This document shows, piece after piece, positions 8,730-18,012 of a DNA stretch of 39,016 bases. This stretch comes from Pseudoalteromonas denitrificans DSM 6059 (GTDB lineage Bacteria > Pseudomonadota > Gammaproteobacteria > Enterobacterales > Alteromonadaceae), in NCBI RefSeq assembly GCF_900112265.1, contig NZ_FOLO01000056.1:1-39016 (forward strand), given 5' to 3'. Every line of letters starts with the position of its first letter. Positions within the stretch are counted from its first letter, which is position 1. Position numbers and translations under genes: made by a program. The notes beneath the pieces were generated by a model. It ran no database searches. It was not told the origin of the DNA and was given only the letters and a program-made list of their open reading frames with translations.

Positions 8730-9635
8730 GTGGACAAAAGATTAAGACATTTAAATAATTTACGTAGCTTTGAAAGTGCAGCACGACATCAAAGTTATAG
8801 TAAAGCCGCAACTGAATTATGTTTATCTCAATCAGCAGTAAGTCAGCAAATGCGCCAGTTAGAAATATCTCTGGATACAAAGCTATTTATTCGAAAAAAC
8901 CGAGCGATGGCATTAACACAAAGTGGTATTAAGTTATTGCATGCAACCCAACATGCATTTGATCTCTTGCTAAATAGCTTTAATGACATTCAATGTGAGG
9001 ATATCGAAGGTGACTTAACAATTACTTCTACTCCCTCTTTTTCATCTTTATGGCTAATGCCCAAGCTGCATCAATTTTCTATAAAACATCCACAAATTAA
9101 AATACGCATCGCTTCCTCAAACCATTTTGAAGATCTAAAACAAAGCCATATAGACCTTGCCATTCGCTTTGGCACTCACAGAGTTGAAAACGAAACCAGT
9201 GATGATTTAACGTGTGAATACTTTGGTGAAGATAATGTATATCCTGTTTGCTCAACTCAACTGGCACAAGAAATTGACTTTGATGCCCCTCAAGACATTT
9301 TAAAAAGTTGGCTAATCAATTTAGAAAATGCGGGCGCTTATAATTGGGAAGCATGGTTTAAACATGCCAACATTAAGAACCATCAATCACATACACAATG
9401 GACCGAAGTTAATAGCACTGATATCGCTTTAAGTGCCGTACTAAGTGGCCATGGTTTTGCTTTAGCAGCAGAGTCTTTATTTTCACAATTCCTCAATGCT
9501 GGCACATTAGCCATTCCAATTAAAATAAAACACCCATTAACCGTAAAACGTTACCTGGTTTTTGATCCTAACTCTGCAAAAAAAGCACGATTAAATATTT
9601 TTATGTCTTGGCTAAAAGAAGAAATGAACAAATAA
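8730..9635 (+). CDS. LysR-family transcriptional regulator
   Basis: A 301-aa regulator. Residues about 4-63 form the winged helix-turn-helix (LRSFESAARHQSYSKAATEL, then LSQSAVSQQMRQLE); the rest is the two-lobed effector-binding domain (LTITSTPSFSSLWLMPKL, HIDLAIRFG). The wording resembles the GcvA/AmpR-type subgroup. The start is GTG at 8730, supported by TAGGA 6 nt upstream and by the alignment of the DNA-binding domain. It is divergent from the PEP-mutase-like gene with a shared palindrome at 8651-8673, which suggests it regulates that gene and itself. Its effector is unknown. Confidence 0.93.
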   Translation: MDKRLRHLNNLRSFESAARHQSYSKAATELCLSQSAVSQQMRQLEISLDTKLFIRKNRAMALTQSGIKLLHATQHAFDLLLNSFNDIQCEDIEGDLTITSTPSFSSLWLMPKLHQFSIKHPQIKIRIASSNHFEDLKQSHIDLAIRFGTHRVENETSDDLTCEYFGEDNVYPVCSTQLAQEIDFDAPQDILKSWLINLENAGAYNWEAWFKHANIKNHQSHTQWTEVNSTDIALSAVLSGHGFALAAESLFSQFLNAGTLAIPIKIKHPLTVKRYLVFDPNSAKKARLNIFMSWLKEEMNK

Positions 9636-9650
9636 TTCTTAACCATGATT

Positions 9651-9681
9651 AAGTAGCGCTGAAACTGATGTTGCGCTACTT
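9651..9681 (+). terminator. Hairpin after the LysR gene
   Basis: AAGTAGCGC (9651-9659) pairs perfectly with GCGCTACTT (9673-9681) around a 13-nt loop, 15 nt after the LysR stop. There is no following T-run, so it may be a processing or stability hairpin instead of an intrinsic terminator. Confidence 0.45.
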
Positions 9682-9816
9682 ATGCCCACAGCCTATTAAA
9701 ATACGGATTTCAGAATTTAAGGAGTGATCAGATCAAGGCATCACTTATAATCAATGGTTATTCCCTTAGCCAAAGAGATAACACTGAGCTGTTTTTTCCT
9801 CACATTACCAAAGAGC

Positions 9817-9843
9817 AAGCTAAATCTAACTCAGATTTAGCTT
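9817..9843 (-). terminator. Strong hairpin downstream of the metallo-hydrolase gene
   Basis: AAGCTAAATCT and AGATTTAGCTT are perfect 11-bp arms with a 5-nt loop. It lies 34 nt beyond the stop of the minus-strand hydrolase gene. No clean T-run follows on either strand, so termination by this hairpin is only probable. Confidence 0.45.
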
Positions 9844-9876
9844 ACTAAAACCGCACAATGAAACGGTTGGCATTAA

Positions 9877-10851
9877 TTACTGAAGTATCCAGCGAGCAAT
9901 ATGACTTATTGTTCTGCTGAGTAAACCCATTTCTTCAACGATTAATCCGTTCAAATTGATTATTTCTGACTCATTTTGTTTTTGAAGTTGTAAATTTAAT
10001 TCGCTTAAATCTTTTGGCATTAAAACCAAAGAGGCTTCATCAGGCTGATAAGTAGAACCTATCGGGTAATATTCACCCGCTTTACTTGTCATTTCAATAT
10101 GAGCTCCCAATATAGCACTTACGCCATTCTCCTCAATAAAAGAAGCCAAACGTTTGATACTCTTTTTATAATTATCCCAATCTTTCACATATACATAACC
10201 TGGATAAAAAGTATCGCCCGTCAGCAGCCACTGTGTTTGAGAATCATAAATAGAAATAGCTTCTTCCTGATGTCCGGGTGAATAAATAGCGGTTATCTTC
10301 CGCCCGCCTAAATCAATTTCAACTTGCTCTTGATTACTAAAAGAGAAAAACGCTTCTATACCAGCGCTATTTGGCTCAATGACAACAACATTTGGCTTAT
10401 CTTTAAATTGTAAATCACCAGCATAATGGTCACCATGGCTGTGCGAATGAATAACCAGTAGTTCCCTTTCATCAATTTCACCTTCAATTGACTGATCTAA
10501 GATAAGGTTTTGAACAGTGTCATACAAAGGGAAATCTACAGCGCTTTCTGTAGCACCCGTATCTAATATAAGAATTTTATCACTACCAAATAAAACATAT
10601 ATAAAAGGGGCTTCATAATTAGTGCATTTATTTTGGCGAAGTACATAACTTGATTTATCGTATTGAAAAATCTCAATACTTGGGTCTGTATTTAACTTAC
10701 AATCAGGTGAACCATGGGCCCATTTTTTTTGTTGTAATGACAATATTTTCTGTTTTGTACTTTCATTAAAACTATCTTTAGCCTCAACAGTATTTCCCCA
10801 ACACCCAAAGATTAAAATAAGAGATAATGTCGTGCGTACTATGTTATTCAT
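9877..10851 (-). CDS. Secreted metallo-beta-lactamase-fold hydrolase
   Basis: A 324-aa exported hydrolase. Residues 1-24 are a signal peptide (LSLILIFGCWGNTVEA). The metal-binding motif HSHGDH is at 137-142, preceded by LILDTGA (the aspartate of the first conserved motif), and followed by YSPGHQEEAISIYD, LLTGDTFYPG and GAHIE, which supply the remaining metal ligands of the fold. The final 70 residues (a Gln- and Leu-rich stretch from about 270) lie beyond the core fold. Members of this superfamily hydrolyse beta-lactams, lactones, thioesters and phosphoesters; the motifs do not identify which, and a beta-lactamase role should not be assumed. It stands alone between two hairpin or spacer regions. 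Confidence 0.85.
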   Translation of the reverse strand: MNNIVRTTLSLILIFGCWGNTVEAKDSFNESTKQKILSLQQKKWAHGSPDCKLNTDPSIEIFQYDKSSYVLRQNKCTNYEAPFIYVLFGSDKILILDTGATESAVDFPLYDTVQNLILDQSIEGEIDERELLVIHSHSHGDHYAGDLQFKDKPNVVVIEPNSAGIEAFFSFSNQEQVEIDLGGRKITAIYSPGHQEEAISIYDSQTQWLLTGDTFYPGYVYVKDWDNYKKSIKRLASFIEENGVSAILGAHIEMTSKAGEYYPIGSTYQPDEASLVLMPKDLSELNLQLQKQNESEIINLNGLIVEEMGLLSRTISHIARWILQ

Positions 10852-11120
10852 TAAACTTCCTTAGAAATCATAAAACTTATCAAAACATCTTAAAGGAAGT
10901 TTCATGCCAAAAAAATTAATCTTTATTTTTCAATAAACTAAATGAGTTAATTTAATAAACCCGCTTTCTTTTGTTCGGTTTTAGGTGATATATGTTCGAA
11001 AATATCAATACTTTTAAAAGGAAGAAACCTCTGAGGAGTGAGGAAAATATTAACTTTATTAAATTTAAAGGTTTCACTTAAATGAGAATATGGCGTTAAA
11101 TTATATTATTGTGAAATAGG

Positions 11121-14100
11121 TCAATCCTTTATTATTCTTTTTTTACTTGCAGCTCCCCATAAGTCAACATTAATAGAGAGTATTCCAGAGTTTTTTATGT
11201 AAACTCTATTACTCCAGCCATAACAAATATATTCACTGACACATGCGGATATTCTAACGGCGTTATACCCTATGATTTCTTTAGAAAAATCAAAAACTCC
11301 TAAGTTCACCTTGAGGTTTTCCGCCTTGAGCCATTGAAACTCGTTCAATTTGCAATCTTCAGTGCATGCTAGCCAAAAAACCTTATAATAAGTTGCATTT
11401 TTTACACTACTCCAATTTAATACTTTATCCACTACAGATAATTTTGGTATTAATATATCTCTATCGGGGGAATCTGAAAGTTCAACTGTATTGACTAAGC
11501 TTGAAATCACTTCTCCTCCAGGGCCAATACAAGTGACCTTATGTTTAAAATTTTCGACCTCAGTCCTTATTGGTGTGATATGTTTAAATGTATCACTATT
11601 AAGTTCATGATTCGTTTCGCTACCTGTATAGATACCTTTGCTATTCCAATTATCACGTGAGGATTCACCATAACAATAGTTGGCATTTTCCCAACTTAAA
11701 TTAAATATTTGCCTTTGACCTAAGTATCCGGGTGAATAACTATGTTCTGTGATTTTTGGCATACTGGCATTGATTAAAGCAGATTCACGGTAGTACGGCG
11801 CCTCTTTTGTACTTGCAGTACAATCTTTATCAATGCATGCCCTGACTCTCACCTTGTAACCTATTTCACTGCTTGATATTTTTTGCTCAGTAATTTTCAA
11901 ATTTGGGCCACTATAAAGCTTTTCCCAAGCAGTTGAGCCTTGTTCTTGATAACTAAGTTGGTACGCATTAGCTTCGAATACTTTTGGCCAGTTAACGCTT
12001 AAATTACCGTTATTTAACTGAGCAATCACAGTAATAGGAGCTGGTAAATTTTTAGCGTATTTCACCTCATTTTTCAGTGTTGAAATTACCTCTCCACCAG
12101 GACCGATACAGGTCACCTTGTGTTCAAAACTTTCGACCTCAGTCCTTATTGGTGTGATATGTTTAAATGTATCACTATTAAGTTCATGATTCGTTTCGCT
12201 ACCTGTATAGATACCTTTGCTACTCCAATTATCACGTGAGGATTCACCATAACAATAGTTGGCATTTTCCCAACTAAGACTAAACAACTGCTCTTTACCA
12301 ACATAACCCGTTGAATAACTATGTTCTGTGATTCTTGGCATGCTGGCATTGATTAAAACAGATTCACGATAATTTGGGGCAATTGTTTTTTCACTGCAAT
12401 TATCTGTAATGCATGCCCGCACCTTTACCCTGTACCCCTTTTCACTACTAGCTAATTGCTTGTTAGAAATGCTATTAAGTACACCAACATAAACCTTTTC
12501 CCAGCTCAGTGTACCTTCCTCTCTATAATAAACCTGATACCCTTTGGCTTGCTTAACTTCAGGCCATTGAGCTATTAATATTCCACCTTTTAATTCAGCA
12601 TTGACTGACACAGGCGCGGATATATTGACAGTTTTATACTTCTTAATAGAACTAACTTGGCCACCAGGGCCTATACAAGTAACGTTATGGTTAAGATCAG
12701 TTGCAATCTCAGGGTTTTGAAATGTAATTGATTTTTGATCTGTTGTTATGTCGCCTTCATATATAACAATTTTATCTGTTCCCCCAGAATGACCGGCGTA
12801 GCACTCATGTGCATTTTGCCAGGCAAGGGTTAATGTTTGAAATCCGCCAGCAATACCAATTAAGGGTGATATAACATGGTTAGTAATTTTTGGCATATTG
12901 GCAGTAATTTTACGAGATAATCCATAGTTATATCCCGTATCAGGCACAACATACTCACAAGAGAGTACAGCACAGGCACGTACCCTTAAATATAAACCAG
13001 CAGAGTACTCTCCAAAGTAAAAATCACTCAACCACGTCTTATCTCCACGATACACTTCAGACCAACTGTTTTGATCACCATTACGAGCTTCCAGTATGTA
13101 TCTTGGTGCACCAGCAACAGGTGTCCAACCTATATTACTTCGGCCATTAACTAAACTTTCTGGAAATTCAGTGAATTCAGGCGCCTTCATATTAGCTTGT
13201 CCATCCTTAACAGTTAAGTTAATAGGATCAGATAGCTTTGAGCAGAGCTTATTTTCTACCCCGGTACAGGTCTTTATTTGATAACTATACACACCCGGTG
13301 TGTCAGCAAGCTTTATTTTTTTACTATAACTAATCACACTACTTTGATGAGCGACATTATTGAGATAACTAGTTTTTGTATCCGGTTCTGTTTGAAAAAC
13401 TTCAAAAACGGTATTTGGTTCATAATAACCTGATGAAAGCCAACTGAGTGTAGCCCAAGCTCCCCCATACATTTGCGTGGGCGTTAAATTAATATTTGTA
13501 ACCATATTTGGTTTTTTAGGCACAACAGTAAATCGGAATAATACGGTATCACTACACCGCCCCTCCAAATTACAAGCGCTTAATTCTACTTGATGTGTAC
13601 CAAGTATTAGATCTGCACTAAAACTATAAGCATATTGGTCTTGTTCTACTTTATATGCAGTTTCGAGGTTGCTCAGTTGGCCATTCGGCTGGGTATGCTG
13701 AATAGAAAACCAGCCCTGATTTTGCATGTCAGAGGGAGATTGCCAAGTTAGAACATTATTTTCTACCGACTGTTCCACCTCACTCATTTTCAGAGTTGCA
13801 GTACTGATAGGTTCGGGGGAAAAACTATTAATAACAGGTTCTAATGTCGCAGCTAAGATGAATAATTGATTACCATAATTACGCTCACCAACGCTATGCT
13901 CTCCTACAGGTCTAAATGTGATATCAATATCTTGTTTAAACCTCACTTCAATTTTAAAGTTGGTACTGCCACTTACTTTAGTGGCAGTAACTTGAGTTGA
14001 CTCTCCATCTATAGATACAGTAAAACTTGGAAGAGATGGCATATTCGGACTCATTATTTTGAGATAAAAAGTAGCCAGCTGGGTTTCACCACCACTTGAC

Positions 14101-15449
14101 AATGAGCTAGAAATATAACTTTTATCTGAGTAATAAATAAATTTATAACCCGAGTCTATGTAGTTGCCCCGATCTTCAATACGATAAAACCCACTCCATA
14201 CATCATTTTTTCTTGGTGTAGAGTTATTGAAATATACATTCTTTATTGCACCCGAAGAAAACTGAGAGTTACCGCTTTTTAAATTTCTAAAGGTTAGATA
14301 CTCTTTACCTGATAATTCATAAGGCCGTGGTTGGATTATTTCTTCTGCTGTAATAGTGTATGGACTATCAAAGTCCGTTACTCTTATCTTTACATTAACT
14401 ATATTGCTATCATTAACCCCGTCATTAACTTTAACGGGTACAATTAAGCTGCCAATAAAATCTGCATCCGGAATAATAATATTATTATTTAAGCTATAAT
14501 TAGCGCCAGATAAAATAATTAAACTATGTTGATTATCATCATCATTAATAACAAAATCGTTTAAGGTTAATTTTTTAACATCATTTACGTTCATTTCCAA
14601 TTGATTTTTAAACGATAGCATGGGTTTAACATTATTTTCTGCAGATTCAGGTTTCGGAATTATCATACTAAATTCACCAGCACTTACAGTAATCCATTCA
14701 TTGGGAGCTTCAAGTACTTCCAACTTAATCACCTCAAGCAAAACAGTAACTGTATTACTATCATCCTTACCATCATTCACTTTTACCGGAATATTTAAAG
14801 TGCCAATGAATCCAGGGCTAGGTATCACGCTATTATTATCCAAGCTATAATTAGTGCCTTGCATAACAATCAAGTCATGCTGATCATCATCATCATCTGT
14901 AATAATGAAATCGGAAAGAACTAGGCTTTTAACATTATTCGAAACTATTTGATAACTTTTATTTGATGCTAAGATAGGTTTACTATTTTTACTATTTTTA
15001 CTTAAAATTCTATTTATTAATTCAGAAGTTATACTCGCTCCATTAGCATTGGTACAGGTAATGATTTGCTGCATGATATAAGCGCTTTCTCTCACAGGAG
15101 TTGTATGAACAAATAAATTACTGCCATCGGCCTGTTTAGTTGATAACTCTGTATAAGTAAATTGCCCTTCTTTACCATCATCATATATATAATATTCTTT
15201 ACATTCGGTCGCATTCTGCCAATGCAAAGTAAATGTTTGCACCTCTCCGGTATGACCCTTATTAAGCTCGCCAGATTGAGATCGAAACTCATGAGTTAAA
15301 ATTACCGGATTTACAGCTGGGGTTATTGCTGGACTCTGGACTATCATACTAAACTCACCGGCACTCACAGTGATCCATTTAGAGTCTGCCTGACAAATAT
15401 TTGATATAAAAAACAAACAAAAAACAAAAATTAAACGGGGTATTTTCAT
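11121..15449 (-). CDS. Giant secreted multi-domain repeat protein
   Basis: About 1442 aa with a signal peptide (LIFVFCLFFISNICQADS). The ATG at 15449 is preferred over an in-frame TTG at 15464; neither has a clear ribosome site. Three repeat types are visible. (a) ITVSAGEFSMI occurs twice, near residues 27 and 253. (b) Two tandem cadherin/Ig-like units carry DFxIxDDD..QH, NYSLxNN and VPVKVNDG. (c) A cysteine domain with the pattern W-x-NA-x-x-C then VTCxGPGG occurs three times (with a fourth, diverged copy at the N-terminus) and alternates with fibronectin-III-like units (YxVxxRAC). The middle (about 350-540) holds a different beta-rich region. No enzymatic motif, RHS repeat or sorting signal is seen. 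It looks like a surface or secreted adhesin or binding protein; function unknown. The C-terminus (INVDLWGAASKKRIIKD) resembles nothing known to me. Confidence 0.85.
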   Translation of the reverse strand: MKIPRLIFVFCLFFISNICQADSKWITVSAGEFSMIVQSPAITPAVNPVILTHEFRSQSGELNKGHTGEVQTFTLHWQNATECKEYYIYDDGKEGQFTYTELSTKQADGSNLFVHTTPVRESAYIMQQIITCTNANGASITSELINRILSKNSKNSKPILASNKSYQIVSNNVKSLVLSDFIITDDDDDQHDLIVMQGTNYSLDNNSVIPSPGFIGTLNIPVKVNDGKDDSNTVTVLLEVIKLEVLEAPNEWITVSAGEFSMIIPKPESAENNVKPMLSFKNQLEMNVNDVKKLTLNDFVINDDDNQHSLIILSGANYSLNNNIIIPDADFIGSLIVPVKVNDGVNDSNIVNVKIRVTDFDSPYTITAEEIIQPRPYELSGKEYLTFRNLKSGNSQFSSGAIKNVYFNNSTPRKNDVWSGFYRIEDRGNYIDSGYKFIYYSDKSYISSSLSSGGETQLATFYLKIMSPNMPSLPSFTVSIDGESTQVTATKVSGSTNFKIEVRFKQDIDITFRPVGEHSVGERNYGNQLFILAATLEPVINSFSPEPISTATLKMSEVEQSVENNVLTWQSPSDMQNQGWFSIQHTQPNGQLSNLETAYKVEQDQYAYSFSADLILGTHQVELSACNLEGRCSDTVLFRFTVVPKKPNMVTNINLTPTQMYGGAWATLSWLSSGYYEPNTVFEVFQTEPDTKTSYLNNVAHQSSVISYSKKIKLADTPGVYSYQIKTCTGVENKLCSKLSDPINLTVKDGQANMKAPEFTEFPESLVNGRSNIGWTPVAGAPRYILEARNGDQNSWSEVYRGDKTWLSDFYFGEYSAGLYLRVRACAVLSCEYVVPDTGYNYGLSRKITANMPKITNHVISPLIGIAGGFQTLTLAWQNAHECYAGHSGGTDKIVIYEGDITTDQKSITFQNPEIATDLNHNVTCIGPGGQVSSIKKYKTVNISAPVSVNAELKGGILIAQWPEVKQAKGYQVYYREEGTLSWEKVYVGVLNSISNKQLASSEKGYRVKVRACITDNCSEKTIAPNYRESVLINASMPRITEHSYSTGYVGKEQLFSLSWENANYCYGESSRDNWSSKGIYTGSETNHELNSDTFKHITPIRTEVESFEHKVTCIGPGGEVISTLKNEVKYAKNLPAPITVIAQLNNGNLSVNWPKVFEANAYQLSYQEQGSTAWEKLYSGPNLKITEQKISSSEIGYKVRVRACIDKDCTASTKEAPYYRESALINASMPKITEHSYSPGYLGQRQIFNLSWENANYCYGESSRDNWNSKGIYTGSETNHELNSDTFKHITPIRTEVENFKHKVTCIGPGGEVISSLVNTVELSDSPDRDILIPKLSVVDKVLNWSSVKNATYYKVFWLACTEDCKLNEFQWLKAENLKVNLGVFDFSKEIIGYNAVRISACVSEYICYGWSNRVYIKNSGILSINVDLWGAASKKRIIKD
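11552..11696 (-). repeat. Internal direct repeat, copy 1
   Basis: 145 bp that match 12131-12275 at all positions but one (11644 against 12223). The offset is 579 bp, exactly 193 codons, so the repeat keeps frame and encodes the WENANYCYGESSRDNW domain of the giant protein. Flanking sequence in the repeat unit is more diverged, so this core was probably homogenised by recombination. Confidence 0.95.
12131..12275 (-). repeat. Internal direct repeat, copy 2
   Basis: The partner of 11552-11696: 144 of 145 bases identical, in frame, within the gene for the giant repeat protein. Confidence 0.95.
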
Positions 15450-15575
15450 AATAAATTGAGTCAATTAATGAACTATTTCAAGATTGGGTAAAATGTTAAA
15501 CGCTTACAAATAAATGCTTAATCAAACTTTACAAAATCACTAAAGTAAATTATCTAAAAATTCAATGCATTAAAT

Positions 15576-15926
15576 CTAACTAGCGCTATATATAGAAATA
15601 AAATTAGCCTGGTCACAATTGTTATTATCAAAATTATGTACTCTTACTTTTAACCCTGATGTAATTGCTGCTAACGAAATTGAAAAAGCCTGCCCATACG
15701 ATTCAGACGATTGATTAGCAAAACTGGTTTTAGGGAAAACTATTTTATAGACTCCCTCAGGGGTTGCTATAGCGCAAGGGCCGCTTCCATTCTTTAAAAA
15801 TATAGCAAAATCTTCTGTATCATTATTAGTATTAATTAATTCAACAACTTGAGCACCTGATGTTAATTGACCCGCCATTAGTGAAAACGAAATCAATGAT
15901 GAAAAAACAACCAAAAAAAACTTCAT
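15576..15926 (-). CDS. Small secreted protein, paralogue A
   Basis: A 116-aa protein with a signal peptide ending SLMAG, leaving about 97 residues. The mature part shows AQVVELINTNNDTEDFAIF, NGSGPCAI and VFPKTSFANQSSESYGQAF, then SLAAITSGLKVRVHNFDNNNC. It has two cysteines that could form a disulfide. A GGAG 8 nt before the ATG supports the start. It closely resembles the next gene upstream (16059-16397), so the two are tandem duplicates. The pattern recalls a family of small exported gammaproteobacterial proteins (DUF5992-like, assigned from memory); no activity is known. It lies 127 nt upstream of the giant repeat protein in the same direction, so they may be expressed together. Confidence 0.75.
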   Translation of the reverse strand: MKFFLVVFSSLISFSLMAGQLTSGAQVVELINTNNDTEDFAIFLKNGSGPCAIATPEGVYKIVFPKTSFANQSSESYGQAFSISLAAITSGLKVRVHNFDNNNCDQANFISIYSAS

Positions 15927-16058
15927 TAAATACTCTCCTATTAAATATATTATTTTGGTATTTAGCTCAATACCAAAATTAAAAAATGCCTAGTCTTATA
16001 TGTGGGATTTTAGTGCATATTTTAAAAGATGAAAAACTGCTTTAATACTATTGTAAAA

Positions 16059-16397
16059 TTAATATTTCATGATTGAAATAGAGTTCGCTTCAGAACAAGA
16101 AGTTTTATTAAAGTTATGAACCTTAATAGTTGCCCCCGAGGTTAATGCGGCAAGCGCGATGGCGAAAGATTGATTATATGCCTTATCACTTTGATTAATA
16201 TAAGCTGACTTAGGAAATGAAATTATATTACTATTTTTTGCACAAAGGCCTGTACCTCCAGCAGTAATTATTACAAAATCTTGCGTATTATTATTAGTGT
16301 TTGCTAACTGAGTGATTTTTGCATTCCTAATAAGTTCCCCTGCTGACAAATTAAACGTTAATAGTAATGAAAAAATAAATGATAACTTAATTTTCAT
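16059..16397 (-). CDS. Small secreted protein, paralogue B
   Basis: A 112-aa protein from the ATG at 16397, which has GAGG 6 nt upstream; the frame is open to 16433 but the extra residues would precede the signal peptide. Signal peptide MKIKLSFIFSLLLTFNLSAG. The mature part mirrors paralogue A: AKITQLANTNNNTQDFVII, GGTGLCAK, SFPKSAYINQSDKAYNQSF, ALAALTSGATIKVHNFNKTSC. The two cysteines and the FP-K/S motif are in the same positions. Function unknown; a secreted role in pair with paralogue A is inferred from duplication and spacing (132 nt). Confidence 0.75.
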   Translation of the reverse strand: MKIKLSFIFSLLLTFNLSAGELIRNAKITQLANTNNNTQDFVIITAGGTGLCAKNSNIISFPKSAYINQSDKAYNQSFAIALAALTSGATIKVHNFNKTSCSEANSISIMKY

Positions 16398-17058
16398 TAA
16401 AAACCTCACAAAAAAATTTCTGATAGTATACACTTTTCAAATGTATATGCTAAATATTTATAATTCGAGTCACCTCCCATTATTTTATACAAATATCAAA
16501 ACTAACACCTTTCTTTATTAGCACGTAATTTCTAAATAAACTTGAGTTAAGTGAACTTGTAATAATAAAAATATTAACGCCATTAAAATACCCTAAAAAA
16601 ACTAGCTATCATTCTGTATTACTTTATTTCAAATAATCACTTTATTGATTCACCATGAGAATACACAAATTAAATTTTCTTTAAATAATAGATCTAAAAT
16701 AAATCTTTTAAATACTTTCAGTCCCTAAATAGTCCACAAAATTTATCGATTGTTATAACAAAAATATTTTAGGCGTTAAAAAAGCGGTATATAAAAAAAC
16801 ATCTGCTCTCGAATGTATTTTAATGAACGATTTCTTTCAAAAAACAGTTGTTTTTACAGTACTTTCTACTGATATTATAAGATGGAAGCATAAGCTTCAA
16901 CCTCCAAAAAGGTGGAGTTTTAGTTTACAGTCATCAAAAACTAAAATAGGCCTATTTTACATCAATATTTCCTATTTCAAGCAAGTTATATGTTCATTTT
17001 CAGGAGTGTTTAAAGTTGTTCAGTTTCGGCTATCAATAATTATTAATCTTTTACAAAG
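16398..17058. other. Gene-free AT-rich spacer
   Basis: About 660 nt with very high AT content. It should contain the promoter of the small secreted protein genes, but no pair of promoter boxes stands out. A 79-codon frame at 16823-17062 has no ribosome site, signal peptide or family resemblance and is not accepted. No terminator, repeat or RNA gene recognised. Confidence 0.5.
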
Positions 17059-18012
17059 TTAATAGCACTCTGTACTTCCCATATCTATGATCCTTTGAGT
17101 TTCACCACTATTCTTAAACTCATACAAAGCAGTATTGATATCTTTTAAAATTTCATTGGCATTTTTACTTTTTATGCTTATAGCATAATATAAAGCATTG
17201 TATTTAATTTCAGGTTTAACTTCCTCAATACTATTTAATAATTTAGCTTTTTCAGGGGCTGATAAATCAGAATAATTAACTGTAAAACGTAATACTTTAG
17301 GATCACCGATAATTAAATTAACACGCTTACCCACAAGCAGTTTAACTAACTGCAAATCATCAACAGCTTGTACTATGTTAAATTCATTATTATCCATCAT
17401 AACATCAAATTCAGGGGTATTTTGATAACCTCTCACCACGCCAATCGCTTCACCTTTAAGGTCTTGTAAATTACCTTTAAATTTACTAATTTCTCCTTTA
17501 CGTTTTAAAAAGCCTATCATGCCGCCAGGAAATTCATTAGACAGCATTAATACTTCTCGGCGTCGTTGCCCTTTTGCATAATCAGAAGGAGCTGAATCTT
17601 CAATGTAATATTCCGGAAATAAAATATCGCTAAAACCCAGTTCAACTGACCTGACAGCACGCGCCCAAGGTAAAAAGTTTATGTGTATTTGATACCCTTT
17701 ACTCGCCAATAAAGCGACGGTAAATTTAAATACCCAACCTTTATTACATAAATTTTGACCTATATATGGTGGCCAATCTAAAGTAGATAGTTTAATTATT
17801 TTATGTGATTCTTGATTAAAGATATAACCCGTTGATGTTTTAAGACCTTCAATAACGATATATTTTCCATGCTGAAAATAACCAACAGATATTTTTTCAT
17901 CTACATGAGTGTCAACATTAGCAAAGGCAATTGGATGAATGTTAAACAAGGTTAACGCGAGACTGAATATGAGCCATTTTAAAATAGATATATTTAATAA
18001 TTTAAACATCAT
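17059..18012 (-). CDS. Periplasmic solute-binding protein (family 3-like)
   Basis: A 317-aa protein of the extracellular solute-binding type used by amino-acid ABC transporters and by related sensors. Residues 1-31 are a signal peptide (LIFSLALTLFNIHPIAFA). Typical elements are LSTLDWPPYIG at the start of lobe 1, FLPWARAVRSVELG, DLKGEAIGVVRGY at the hinge into lobe 2 and LLVGKRVNLIIGDP. A GGGAG 6 nt upstream supports the start. No permease or ATPase gene is adjacent, so it is either an orphan binding protein or one of the many stand-alone family members in Alteromonadales; the ligand is unknown. The insertion after residue about 32 (DTHVDEKISVGYFQHGKYIV) precedes the normal domain. Confidence 0.8.
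   Translation of the reverse strand: MMFKLLNISILKWLIFSLALTLFNIHPIAFANVDTHVDEKISVGYFQHGKYIVIEGLKTSTGYIFNQESHKIIKLSTLDWPPYIGQNLCNKGWVFKFTVALLASKGYQIHINFLPWARAVRSVELGFSDILFPEYYIEDSAPSDYAKGQRRREVLMLSNEFPGGMIGFLKRKGEISKFKGNLQDLKGEAIGVVRGYQNTPEFDVMMDNNEFNIVQAVDDLQLVKLLVGKRVNLIIGDPKVLRFTVNYSDLSAPEKAKLLNSIEEVKPEIKYNALYYAISIKSKNANEILKDINTALYEFKNSGETQRIIDMGSTECY

Noticed and set aside
9877..10851. Beta-lactam resistance gene
   Set aside because: The fold motif is shared by many hydrolases; nothing specific to beta-lactamases is seen.
11121..15449. RHS or polymorphic toxin
   Set aside because: No RHS core, YD repeats, toxin tip or immunity gene is present, although the cysteine domains recall those found in RHS-protein N-termini.
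16823..17062. 79-codon plus-strand frame
   Set aside because: No ribosome site, signal or recognisable domain; its end runs antisense into the solute-binding protein gene.
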